Shown piece by piece: positions 48,542 through 59,998 of a stretch of 64,000 bases of DNA. Origin of the DNA: Rotaria macrura (taxonomy: Eukaryota > Rotifera > Eurotatoria > Philodinida > Philodinidae); the NCBI GenBank assembly GCA_900239685.1, contig OENT01000498.1, positions 1-64,000 on the forward strand. The letters are read 5' to 3'. Made by a program: the position numbers and the translations under genes. Every line of letters begins with the position of its first letter. The first letter of the stretch is position 1. The notes under the pieces were generated by a model. That model was not told the origin of the DNA and did not search any database. It was given only the letters and a program-made list of their open reading frames with translations.

Positions 48542-51500
48542 AATAAACGTCGTTATTCTTGATTAGAGCACAAACGAATGTGATAGATTGTTACACTTAC
48601 TTATTATACCTGATGATTATATTCGAAGCGGACCAATATTTAAGTAGCAGCACTTACTTCTTATGTTATCCTATTGGACAAATCGTAGGAAGGTAAAAAT
48701 CGTGATGGAATAATGGCGGCATTAGTGTATTGTCGTTCCGAGTCATCGAGACTGCATGCAAATTCTGCAGCATCCAAATTTTTTAATTTTAGTGTCATCA
48801 ATTTAAGAAAAATAACTGCAATATTCTCTGTACCAATTGCAACAATAGTGAATAATCATGGATTGTGCCGGATTTTTAGAAAAAACTTAAAATTGTATGG
48901 ATCCTTGAGTAGCTTTTTATATTGTACGTACTTCGAATAAAAATTGCAAATTTATCGCAAAGAAAATTCTGATAAATTCGGAGCAAAATCAAAAATAGAA
49001 AATGCATTGAAAATTTCTCAGCAGTCGGCAAATTTATCTCACATAAGAAACTCAAACAAGAAATAGCTGATTTCTTTTTATTTTAAGTCAGAAAGAAATC
49101 AAAGATTCCATCAATGAAATAAATTTTCGACATCTGTTGTTCAAAACATCGACTTATCGTCGAAAAGCAGAAATCAGATTTATTCAATACCAAATGACTC
49201 ACTTTAAATTGAAAAAGAATCAGATATCAGCTCTTCTTCTCTTGAAGAAACTCCGTGCTGTTTCAGTAGCTACAATGGTTATCCGTTTTGACTTCGAATC
49301 TGATGAAATCAATATTCGAAATTCCTTGAAGGTCTTCAAACTGAACAATAAGAATATTATGAAAGCATTCTCTGTTTTACCTTGATTTCCGAAAAAATCG
49401 TTGTTTCATTTTCTAAGAATGAATAAGATACCACTGTTCTTCGCACTTCACACATGTAACAACTTTTCTTTTAACCCACTGATGTGATGATGTTAAAGCA
49501 AATGGAAAATAATCACCGATCAACTTATCCATGAAAATTTCAATACATATGTCTATCGGCTTGATCGACCGTCGTAAATTTTGACTAAAAGTTTAATATT
49601 CATCATAGAATTAGAATGCATTTTACTTCATCTATTTGGTTTCATATTCGCAGTACAGAATTGCAATACCAATAAATAAATTTTGAATAGTAGCGTTGTT
49701 TCCATGGAAACTGGATGGAAGAAAGGATCAAGTTAAAAGTTGAACCCAATTATGATTAGTCAATATCTCATTCTATCGTCCTTTTGTTCAACTTCTCACT
49801 TGATGATGTGACGAGTTTGCGTCAAAAACAGGCACTGCTCTATATTAATGAAGAGGTCGTCGGTGAGAGTATGCGTGTTGAAGTGAGTGGGCGTCTGTAA
49901 GATCGTGTATTGTTATCTACAACCCACATCCTCGTAGAGTGAAACTAAGAATACTATGTGATTTGCAAGAAACGTTTTATCAAATGCTAACCAGACAGAT
50001 GCATTTTGGACAACGATGCAATGAGAAAATTAGTGGTTATTCCTGTGATACTCTTTAAGAATAATCTATAGAGAAAAATATGAGAGTTTGCATTTTTGAA
50101 TCAACGGAATAAAACCGCTTAAGTGTGCTAAAACTATCTTAACACAATAAAAAATTTGTTTCTTCTCTGTCAGGAAATTAGCTTCCATTTTGACTGATCG
50201 TCGATCTCCATGTGCTAAAATTTTAGATACTAAATTTTTAAAATGCACTATATTCATAGTATGTAACATTATCGATAGGCCATAGGTGAATTAATACCAA
50301 AAAATGACAAGAGTAGTAATTAGTCGCAATGTGATGAAACAAATGTTGACGACTGGCCAATGAAATTCGTACTCTGTTGAACACCTCCGTCCAGATTATG
50401 AGTTTGATAACATCAAAAAGAAAAGAAGACGGATGTCTGAGAAGAAAACAAAACATGCATATTCCATTTTTTCGTCTTTCATAGTACACCATCAACCATT
50501 ACGGATCAAGAAACGTGTGGAATAAGCAGAAATCTGTATAGTTATTTGGAAATAGCTGGTAAAAGAAATATTTTAAAACTGGTCTCCATAGAATCTTAAC
50601 TATCATGATGACTTAGAAAACAGTTCATAAAGCCAATTCTATTCATCGACGGATAACTTTGCGTAACTCTACCCAATATTTTCAGAGAATAATACATATT
50701 TAGTAGGAAAAGAACTTAGTTAGCCAACATCACTCTTCATTGATCGCTGCATATTATTTAATGCACTAGTTAATTTATTTGCTTAATTCCATGGAGAAAT
50801 ATTTCTAAGAAAAAAAAATCAGTTTCATGATAAAAATGAAAAACATTACAAAGTATAATAAACTTGTAGCGGGTGTGGGTGTCGTTGAAGGCAGCAATAA
50901 TACGTTAACATCCAGAAATATCCATGACTTTTCATGGATAGACAGGGACATCATAGTGTTCTAGTCAAAAAGAAGAGAAGAGCTAGGGTTCCTTTTGAAA
51001 TTTGGTTTAGATATTTAATTATTTTTGTTGCCGACGTTCAATTGTTTCTGTAAAACTTTTGGTGTTCGAAAAAATCGAATCTTCGAACTGGTTTTCCTTA
51101 GAGAGTTTCAAACGGAGTCTCTGCGAGATTAATAGAAATGAAAATATTCATCGCCCGCTTAATAAACTATATTTGAAAATTCTGAATTTTTCCTATGAAT
51201 GCCAGCATAGTTTAGGTCTATCGAATCACGATAGTTTGAAATTCGAACCCTAAGATTTGATTTTTTTTTGAAAACCTAGTCTCTCACAGAAATCCATGAA
51301 AATCAGGCATCGAAATCTGAATGTATGGAGGTCACCACCAAAGAGTTTGAGGAACGCCAGGAAGAGTCGCCTAATCGTACGCGTTTACAATGCGGATAGA
51401 ATACTATCTGGTTAAGGCCTATTGATATGGATGAGATGCGAATACGAATGTTTGAAATTTGAATTCACTTGTTCTTCTAACGAAAGTCCATCGTAATACC

Positions 51501-52560
51501 GCAGTCTAGAGATATCTCTCGCTGCTAGAACTATGTCACTGTTGCAGTGTGTTCCTGAAAACAGTAAGTTTAGTTTAATTTTGTGGTGATGAATTCCGTG
51601 AAATTCTACGAACTTACAGATATTCAATGGAATATGAAGTGATAGTAAAATTTAGGTAGTTTAGAAAAGTAACTGTTGGCAGTAGAGTTACATTTCTGAA
51701 ACACGTTTCACAAAGTTCATATCGCTAATGGTCATGGCAGAAGCCACAGTACAAACATCTTGAGGATGCTCACGCCCTAGAGAAACTATGGGAATACTTT
51801 TGAAAAAAACTACTGCAAATAAGATGCGTTTGGAAAGAAACCTGAAAAGAACATTGTGTACAATTTATGAAAGTACAAGTAAAGTTAAGCTTAGAACTAA
51901 TAAAAACGGTCTGAACAACAGAACTAAATAAGTTTTTATTAAATAAGTAGTAAATCGTTCGACTGATATGCTTGTTTTGGAAAGTTTTCATGGTTGAATG
52001 GAAGAATGCTCAAAAGTCACTCTTTTTGTTCGTTCGATTTAGACCGGAAAGATGGTATAGTTAGTTGTTCATAAGTACAGCATGCTCTTGATAACTTGGT
52101 CATCACTAGAATATACAACCAACCTCGTAAGACTGCATAGACTATCAAATTACAGTCTGTATATAGCTGTAAGAACAGACGAGCTCTCATTCATCGACTA
52201 ACGTCGTATTATGAAAATTTCACGTAGGACAACTGTGGATATAATTAAACTAGTGTTAGTCGAAAAGAGAAGATAAATTTATGAAATCTAGAATAAGAAG
52301 TAGCATTCAAAACTTAGGCCAATACCTCCGAGACTCTATTCGATGTGTTCAAATTTTAGTGCAGAACTCATTCATATCTATGTTCATGATTCAACAGCTA
52401 CGCATATTGTGACAGTACATTCATTGTGCTGAATATTAGAGAGATCTGAGAGAAACCTAGAAAATAAAACAAGACTGACTCGTATAAAAAATAGCATCAT
52501 CCATCGAAAACGATGCATTATATTATTGGTTTTTCAGTCGATGTATGTTTTAGTATTTTT
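48542..52560. other. Intergenic region upstream of the Rel candidate
   Basis: 4 kb with no supported coding sequence. Frames at 49137-49385, 50238-50495 and similar lack start context, splice signals or family resemblance. On the minus strand a GTAAGT donor near 48600 and an AATCAAG acceptor just before 48541 could frame a 5' UTR intron of the Rel candidate. Confidence 0.55.
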
Positions 52561-52566
52561 TTTATT
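52561..52566 (-). terminator. Poly(A) signal of the propeller-like gene
   Basis: AATAAA on the minus strand, 56 bases beyond the stop. Confidence 0.55.
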
Positions 52567-52621
52567 CTTCAAAAATTGATTAACGCATTAAAATGAATTC
52601 ATGTTTAGCATAGAAACTACT

Positions 52622-54153
52622 TTAATCGGTCAAATGTTCTGGTAGTGAAAGGTAGTGAACACTTTGATCTTTTTCTATACAACTAATATCTTGATCACTC
52701 TTGGCCTTGTCCGAAACAAGAATCAATTGGTTTTTGCCTCGCCAAGCGACACCTTCAATATTGCAATATTTGATTTGACAATCGGCTGGCGTTTCAGTGG
52801 CTCTGGGCAAATCATAAATTGTACTCTTATCCAATGATGTTAAGTCGAAGAACGGTGCTTCACTTAATTCTTCGATGAGACCAATCCAGACTTGACTGTT
52901 TTCTTGACTTGTTACAGCAACATAAGTTGGCAACGCATCCGCTTCTTGATGATAAATCGATATGGCTGAATAGTCCTGGAAATGAACCGACGATGGTAAA
53001 TCAAATGTGCCGACAGGTTCCCAAGAGCATGGTTCTTCGAAAATAGAAACGTTGTTGAATCTTCTTAGAACAGAAAAAAGGATAAATTACTTTTGGCAGT
53101 CGATTGTTTCTTTTGAAGAACAACAATTCGGCCGTCATTTGTAGACGCCGATTTATGATCACACTTATTCGCTTCGCATAGACCGAGCAAGTAAGTTGCG
53201 CCTGAAGTTCGATGAAAAATAAATTCAAGACCTTCGAAGCCTTTGTTTTCTGACGCAAAATTCCAATTAGCTAAGCAAGATTCGAGTACTTGAATAGGTG
53301 TTGAACTTTTCGTATCAATAATAACTTCGAAAACATTCGCTTGATATACATCAACAGTATCCGTTGGTATAGCTTCTTGTGTCACGAAATAGGTACCACT
53401 AATAGGATTGTAGGCCATGCCTTCGAAACCGGATTTCTTTTTACTCAATGATGGAACAGGCCATTCCAGTAGTCGATCAGTACAATTGAACGAACGCCCC
53501 ACTGATGTACATATGGCACCTATGTGATAGCTGTTATCAAAGACAACGTACATTATATGGCCATCACGACTGAGCACAACGTCAGACGCTTCAAAACGAT
53601 TCGGAACTGTTTCAATTTCATTGTACCTATAAAAACGTTCAAAATAACAATGGTAGAATAAATACTTATAAGTACTCTAGGAGCCAGAATACATCATGAT
53701 TAGGTATGAAGTCGAATGATTAGAAGATAGAATATTTACTCTACTTGTGAACATTCGATTCAACTGACTTAATAAGAAGAGTAAAGGTTTGAAATAGAAA
53801 ACAATGATTCCATTCATTCGCAAAGTTTTTTATGCTCATCAACCAGTTTGATTATCTTATATCGGCTAGATAGTATCCTCTTTGGTTAGTGTTTTGGGTC
53901 GAAATCGTAGCGTCGAAGTGAAACGATCTTCACGAAAGTTTTAAAATAATGATAGGTCGTCAAAACAATGCACTTACATGGACGAATCAAAGAAAGAATC
54001 AGCAATTGTTTGCTCTTTGACTAACTTCAACGTATAGTCTTGATATTCGGCGCTCTTGCAAGGATTGACTGCTAACGTTCGACCATTCATAAAGACGAAG
54101 AACACGACGTGAAAGAGCAAGACCACGTCGGAGAATGAAGATTTGTTTGACAT
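52622..54153 (-). CDS. Secreted beta-propeller-like protein (phytase-like/SdiA-regulated-like type)
   Basis: Exons 54153-53978, 53626-53091 and 53034-52622 give 374 aa. Start MSNKSSFSD is followed by a hydrophobic stretch (VVLLFHVVFFVFM), a good signal peptide ending near TLA. Three spaced blocks, GFEGMAYNPISGTYFVTQEA, GFEGLEFIFHRTSGATYLLG and IEGVAWRGKNQLILVSDKAK, repeat the Glu-Gly-hydrophobic pattern followed by a strand, as in the blades of phytase-like or SdiA-regulated propellers. Paired cysteines (for example CTSVG/CTD, CEANKCD) suit an extracellular protein. The last intron is 56 bases; I chose the CGAAG acceptor because only it restores the frame. No active-site residues can be named. 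A poly(A) signal lies 56 bases after the stop. No clear functional link to the TIR genes. Confidence 0.75.
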
Positions 54154-55141
54154 CTTATTGATGTGATCAGCAAATATTGTTTTTGAACTAGATTGCAACG
54201 ACGACTATCAGGAGTTAATATGGACTCAATAGATTCACAAGCTTTGACAGCTCCACAGCATCTTCACGTTGATTTTATTGCCTTTTTAAACCCTTGCAAT
54301 AGTTTTGATTGATGAAAACAAATCTATTTTTTCAGATTTCAATTGCGTCAACATCGGATTTAGGAAGACTAACACATTGAAAGTGTCTATTGAAAACTAA
54401 TTAGATACCTGATATTGGACGCACATAATCTTTTTATTATCTTCAATTGTCAATGTCGTGCGTAATTTAAAACAGCATGATCAAATCGTGAAGAATCCGC
54501 ATGTTTCATCAATATCTATGAAAAAACATTCTAATACGTATGGTAACAATGGTTTCACACTTGTTTTATTCGGCATTTCGAATCAAAAACACTTATTTGT
54601 GACGTAGATGTGAAATGAAGTAACTGATACAAGTAACATTTAGTTGTCTTGGAATTAAAATAAGATGACGTACGTGCAGTACTGAAACGAGCAAAGTTTT
54701 AAGTTGTCTGTTTTCAAACAATAAAAATTTCACTTTCTATTAACTGAATTCACTTTACGAATAGATATTTTTAACAAATTAGTTATGTTCGACTATTTGC
54801 CGATCCATCGAATATTCAATTAATTCGTTGATCAGAGTGTTATTTTCTTATCTCCTTTGTTTCCTTTTTATCATTCAATTAGCTTCATTGGATTTCCTCA
54901 TTATTCAATTTTAGATCTAAGTTTCATTATCAAAAGATTTGAGTGATGGAAAAAAAGAACAGACAGCCGAGATTCGCCTGCTGACAATATCATTTAGGTT
55001 TCATCGTTTCTTTCTAACGACGCCTCTCAATTTAGTGGCAGGTTTCTTTTAAAGTATTTCTATTAATGAAGTTTAACTAATCGCAATAGTATATATTTAT
55101 ATAACACTTAGTATGTTGGGCGAATTCATGTTCTTCTCTAG

Positions 55142-55338
55142 GGAATCTAATCGGTGTTTCACGTGAGACTTACGGAGAAACACTCATCAATCAACGTGCT
55201 TCGCCTATTGCTTGTCGAATGTTCTGCAAAATGATGTATGATTTGCTCGTATGGAAAGATAAAGTGCAAACAACAATCCCAAATACGAAGAAACATTGCG
55301 AGCTGCTCGAATCAATTCGCGTGTCAAGTTATGATTAA
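55142..55338 (+). CDS. Orphan terminal coding exon, partial gene
   Basis: After a TTCTTCTCTAG acceptor, a frame runs 64 codons to TAA with no interruption: it begins NLIGVSRETYGETLINQ and ends LLESIRVSSYD. Codon choice and amino-acid mix (Cys, Met, Trp, charged residues) look like real protein and unlike the surrounding AT-rich sequence. It needs an upstream exon ending in phase 1, but I cannot find a convincing one between 54200 and 55141. It may be the 3' exon of a gene whose other exons are short and unrecognised, or a stranded fragment of a duplicated gene. I do not recognise the family. Confidence 0.45.
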
Positions 55339-58300
55339 TGATTAAGATGTTCTCGAAACAAAATTAGACGACTCTGTCTCGAGCAAAAGTTGCAAGGTCA
55401 CACACATACAATTTTAAATACGTTAGTTTTGTTTGTTTCTTTCATCTCTAGTCACTTACGATCGATTGAACTAAACGAAGAAGAAGACAAACTGATAAAA
55501 TAATTCTTGCAGAATGGCTTTTTATGAGCACAGGATTATACTCGAATGCCGATGATTATATTTTCTAAGATGCTCAGCATGAGAATGCCTTTTAACTCTT
55601 ATTCTTGCTTTCTACTCTCTTCTACTTTTTCATTGAATCAAGTGTGGACCAATAAAATGATAAAGACCGCTGTCGGTGGTTTCGAAACTTCATGAAAAAA
55701 GTTCGTTAATATAATATATGCCAGACGAGTTCATTTTTCTGTTTGACACCAATGTCTCTGTTATGATAAGAGACAAAATGGAAAGCAACAGATTGCTCCA
55801 TAAAAATTCATAACCTTGATTAGGTATTTGTTACTTAATTGAGAAACATGTCAAATATTTATTATTCTAGTCAACATAAATGAAATAATTCTGAGAATTT
55901 ATCCAGATTAAAAATGAAATATTTCAAAATTTTCGTAAAACTGTAATGTAGCTACGACCATTCGGCAAAAAAACATCACCAACGTTTCACTTTTTAGTCA
56001 ATTTTTGTCGTGCAAAGTATCTTCGTGCGAACAAAAACAACGGAAAAATACTTGACTAAACATTTAAATATGAATATCATCATTGAGGTTAAATACTTGA
56101 AAATATTTAGACTAGAATAAAAAGACGAATAATAATATTCTGATATTATGAAATTAAGAATATTGTGTCTTTTTTCATTGTCAGATTGATATCACGTAAA
56201 GAGTTCGCATCAGTCATGTCGTCTGTTCGACGTTCATTTTTAAATTTGTTTGCCACACTTATTTGGAGATATTTCAAATGTTCGAAAACTTTTATTCTAA
56301 TCATGTTCTAATAGAAATTTCATCAATTTTATTTCGATAATCTAGGAGAAACGATCTTTTAAATCAAATAACTCGTAGTTAACTGTTCAATTCTATTCAT
56401 GGCAAGCGACATTGATAATACAATCGAACGATCTTCAAGTGATTTCATTAAATTGAACCGTTTCGTTTCCATTGAAAAACATGATTTACTTCAAATTAGA
56501 CTGTAAAAAAGAAAATCTGTCAATGAATAGAACAGTTTGCAACGAGATACAATTGTTTTTTTTCTAGTTGTTGACTATAATATAGTTTAGTCTACGAATT
56601 GCTTCTATTTTTAAATGCACTATTCAACATATTAGAATACGATCTATCGAAATCTTCTATTTCACCTGATGAAAATTCCAAACTGAACAAAATGCGATGC
56701 ATACCGCATATTTATCGTCGTAAAAAGTGGACACACAGAATCACGCTCATTTCGAAAATAAAAAGTGAAAATTCAATACAAGATCAGTTCTGTAAGATTG
56801 TCGGGCTTCACAGGCAACGTAGGATACTATTGTTCATTTCTTTTCTTTTAAACAAAGCTCACTAGAGAATATAAATAAGAAGTGTAAAATGTCTCTTGAC
56901 CATAGGAAAATATTTCTTTTTTCTCTCAAGGCCAGAAATTCAGTATAAACGGTTTCTTAATTCAAAAAAAAAACGAAACATTCGCCTAATTTGTAGAGCT
57001 TTTCATGTTACTTTTTGCTTTTAGGTTAACCTTAATACAAGTTACTAAAAATGGTCTCTTCCTGTTTCGTCGACACCCCCTTCATTGTCCCGGTTGGTCG
57101 ACAGAAATTTCTTTCCTACTTCGTCGACAACTATTTCCTTCCTTTGATAAACCGCAATTTAATAATTACACGCTTGGTCGACTAGTTAAGGTCCAATTAA
57201 TAAATCACAAAGTCAATATCCAGTTGTTTTAAAGTTAAACGCCCAGTGATCTGTGGTTTGATGAATAGAAGTCACAATTCACTTTCATATGCAAATAGAT
57301 TTGATGGATGAATTTTTTCACTAAGTTTCCGCTGCGTTTTTCTCTTTATTCTTCTGAAAATTATTCGGAGTGAAATGTAAATTTTGCTGAGATAAATGTG
57401 AAAGTCGAAAAACTTGTGGCATCATTTAAAAAGGTATGTTGGATTTTTCTCAGTAATAGTTACGCTTCACCCACAACGATTTTGAGAATAATGCATAGAA
57501 AAACTTAAAACGGACATTCTGTAAAACGATTTGTCGAAAACAAACGTGGGTGTATAGCAAAGTGCATTCTGACTATTATTCCTCAAAGCACAGATCAAGT
57601 GCCTTTTAACTTTAAAAAACTGGATATTCATTCTGTCATTTATTAATTGAACCTTAACTTGTCGACCAAGCGCTTATATATTAAACTACGATAGATCAAC
57701 TGAAGGAAATAGTTGCCGACGAAGTAGAAAAAACGTTTCTGTCGACTAACCGGGAAATCGCTCTAATTGGTCTTAATTAGTCGACCGAATGATTAAAAAT
57801 AAGCAAATACGACGATTCATTACTGAATATCCATTTATTCACGTTTCCTGTAAAGTAAACGTTGTTCTCATGTCAATATTTCGATCGTAATTCTATGAAA
57901 ATAATCGACACGCACAAAAAATTCTTAGATCTGTTGAAGCGAAACCATATTTAGTTTCAGTACTGTTGATGAATCGAGCGATATTATTTTTCTCTTGTCA
58001 AAGCAAAGTATGCGCTGCAACAAAACATGAAACAACGATTAACGAGCACAGACAAAAAAGAGACGAGTATTTTTATTTGTTTATAAAATATATAAAAAAG
58101 AATTTCCGCGGTAACTCGTATGGATACGTGTATTTAATTCCAGTTGGATAGAAGTGTCATTTGGAGTTGTCTCATGGTGACATGCAAAGTTCATCAGGAA
58201 ACGATGATCGATATGAACGATGAATTTCTTAATAAATAATTATGATTCATTTTCGAATAGTCCTAGATTAAGTAGATGCATTCAGCTATAGAAGAAGTGC

Positions 58301-58524
58301 TCATGTGGCAACAATTGCCCAGTGACTAATCTCTCATCAATTTACTATTGATTTTCATCGTTGTCTGGTCGTTAGTGAGATTTTTGTGTTAAAATAATAA
58401 AGAAAACACCAGCAGAGGAGAAAATCGAGACTAAAGAAATGTAAACGGTCCGAGATACTTAAATACGAAAAGATGCCATAAACCTAAAGAGTTATTTTAA
58501 ATAGAGACAGATCGTTGGCGTTGA
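55339..58524. other. Intergenic region with inverted repeat
   Basis: 3.2 kb without a recognised gene. It contains the GTCGAC-rich inverted repeat (57089-57754). Frames at 56599-56865 and 57005-57232 are not supported; the latter lies in a repeat arm. Confidence 0.55.
57089..57754. repeat. Long imperfect inverted repeat rich in GTCGAC sites
   Basis: Arms 57089-57240 and 57604-57754 pair over about 150 bases with scattered mismatches and small gaps; conserved cores include CGGTTGGTCGACAGAAA, TACTTCGTCGACAACTATTTC and CAATTAATAAAT. The 363-base spacer is non-coding. GTCGAC palindromes recur through the arms and just outside them (about 57069, 57097, 57120, 57176, 57659, 57740, 57780). Arms are more diverged than in the element near 4.5 kb, so this is probably an older foldback or MITE copy. 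I found no clean target duplication. Confidence 0.65.
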
Positions 58525-59372
58525 TTAAGTTGATTTTTGCTTTAAATGTAACAGTTTTTGTAGAATTAAATTAAACCAATAAAAATTGAGTATTCTTGTC
58601 AATATGCACAGAGCTGCTTGTGATAATCCAATGATAATACTTTTTACATCACCAAGATTAGCTGCCTTTAGCATGAATTGAGGTGCAGCTAGAAATGCAT
58701 ATCCACAGACAATGGATCCGTAAATAAGACGACTAAACACGAAACTTATGACGAATAGAAAAGTAAACATATTATGTAAACGTGGCCGATTTTTGAATAT
58801 TGTTTTCAAATTCAATGGAATCGTGGAAAGTTCTTCGCCCAATAAATAGAAATGGCACGAGTGACAGATTCCGTTCGTTATACCTATAAAAGATTCATTG
58901 AGCAATAGAACAATATCGGAATCGAATAAGAATACGAACCGGAGGTTAATCCAATTATGATTATAATATGATGAATCACTGCCGCACTTGTTCGCACTGA
59001 TTTACAAAACAACATCAGTAACAAATCATATATAAAATAACCAAATGAATAACATATACTGTAAATCATAATTTCATCACCAGTTCCATAGATTCCTCCT
59101 CCGGCTATCCGATTGATTTGTTTGAAGTTAATTGAATAACGCATAAGAAAATTGACAACGCTGAATACAGAGATCGTTGCATGGAATGTTGAAACAAGGT
59201 AACTTTTATTCAACGGTGTTAATGATGAAGAAAGAAAATAAAAAATTAAACTATGAATTGCTGTTGAAAGTATAATTATGGTGAATATTGGCACATCTGA
59301 CGATGGAAGATTACCGAGATCTGTTTTTTTTTTGATAGATAAAATATATGAATCGAAAGAAGGGAAGAACAT
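58525..59372 (-). CDS. TLC domain-containing membrane protein (TLCD4/TMEM56-like)
   Basis: Exons 59372-58940 and 58883-58525, separated by a 56-base intron, give 263 aa. Five to seven hydrophobic segments are visible: about 27-50, 57-78, 100-122, 130-145, then several in exon 2. Family marks include NKSYLVSTFHATISVFS after the first segment, GYFIYDLLLML, and the paired histidines His134-His135 in AAVIHHIIIIIGL, the HH of TLC proteins. Exon 2 holds GEELSTIPLNL, matching the conserved E(L)S-S/TP stretch. Spacing fits the TLCD4 branch better than ceramide synthases, and there is no homeobox. The family sits in internal membranes or the plasma membrane and affects lipid composition; the substrate is uncertain. 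The ATG is immediately preceded by an in-frame TAG that is also part of an acceptor-like TTTTACTAG. Confidence 0.85.
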
Positions 59373-59421
59373 CTAGTAAAACTTACATTCAATTCGAGCA
59401 TTATCGTCAAACAACATCGAC

Positions 59422-59450
59422 GATGATGATGATGATGATGATGATGATGA
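59422..59450. repeat. (GAT)n microsatellite
   Basis: Nearly ten perfect GAT units, 50 bases upstream of the TLC gene start. Reading frames through it give artificial poly-Met, poly-Ser or poly-His. Confidence 0.95.
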
Positions 59451-59972
59451 AAATGAAACAAAATGATTCAATATACGTGCGTCATCATGCTCGAGTTGTC
59501 TTGATGAGAGAACGGGGAAAAAAGTTTTTGTATTCTCACGCGCAATTTTATTTCTGTCTGCCCTTTGCAAAGAAAAGTACACAGAATATAAAAGGTGTGT
59601 GAAGAAAGGAAAAAAGAAAAAGAATCGGTCAACTTTTTTTCTTCTTTCTCCTCCTTCACAGTCAAGAAACGCGAGCTATACCGAGGCAGCATAAGTGTTT
59701 GAATAATGAACGTGTTCTGTTTATTTTCCTTGTCACACAAAGACAATGAATTTCTTACAAGGAATATTAATAGCATTACGTACCGACTGACTGAAATCAA
59801 GGCTTCGCGTAAGACACAATCGAAAATGGCTTCAGTACTTCCTACCATCAGAGCATAGCGCTCTTTTCGAAAAGACTTCTCAAAAGACAGCTCACATTTT
59901 TCAAGAAATTAATTTATGTAACTAATCAACCGAAAACAAAATGATACCCGACAGGGTAATCCAAAGGGTTTC

Positions 59973-59998
59973 ATCTCTCTCTCTCTGTCTTTCTCTTT
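59973..59998. repeat. TC-rich microsatellite
   Basis: CATCTCTCTCTCTCTGTC followed by TTTCTCTTT; no gene nearby. Confidence 0.85.

Noticed and set aside
51160-51300. TTCGAA-containing stretch considered as a tRNA T-arm
   Set aside because: The flanks do not form a T stem or an acceptor stem. No convincing tRNA was found in the window.
53035-53090. Earlier acceptors (TTCTAAG or AAGAAG) for the last exon of the propeller-like gene
   Set aside because: They put the exon out of frame; only the CGAAG acceptor at 53035 restores the reading frame.
59276-59602. Frames with runs of His, Ser or Met
   Set aside because: They read through the (GAT)n microsatellite in different frames.
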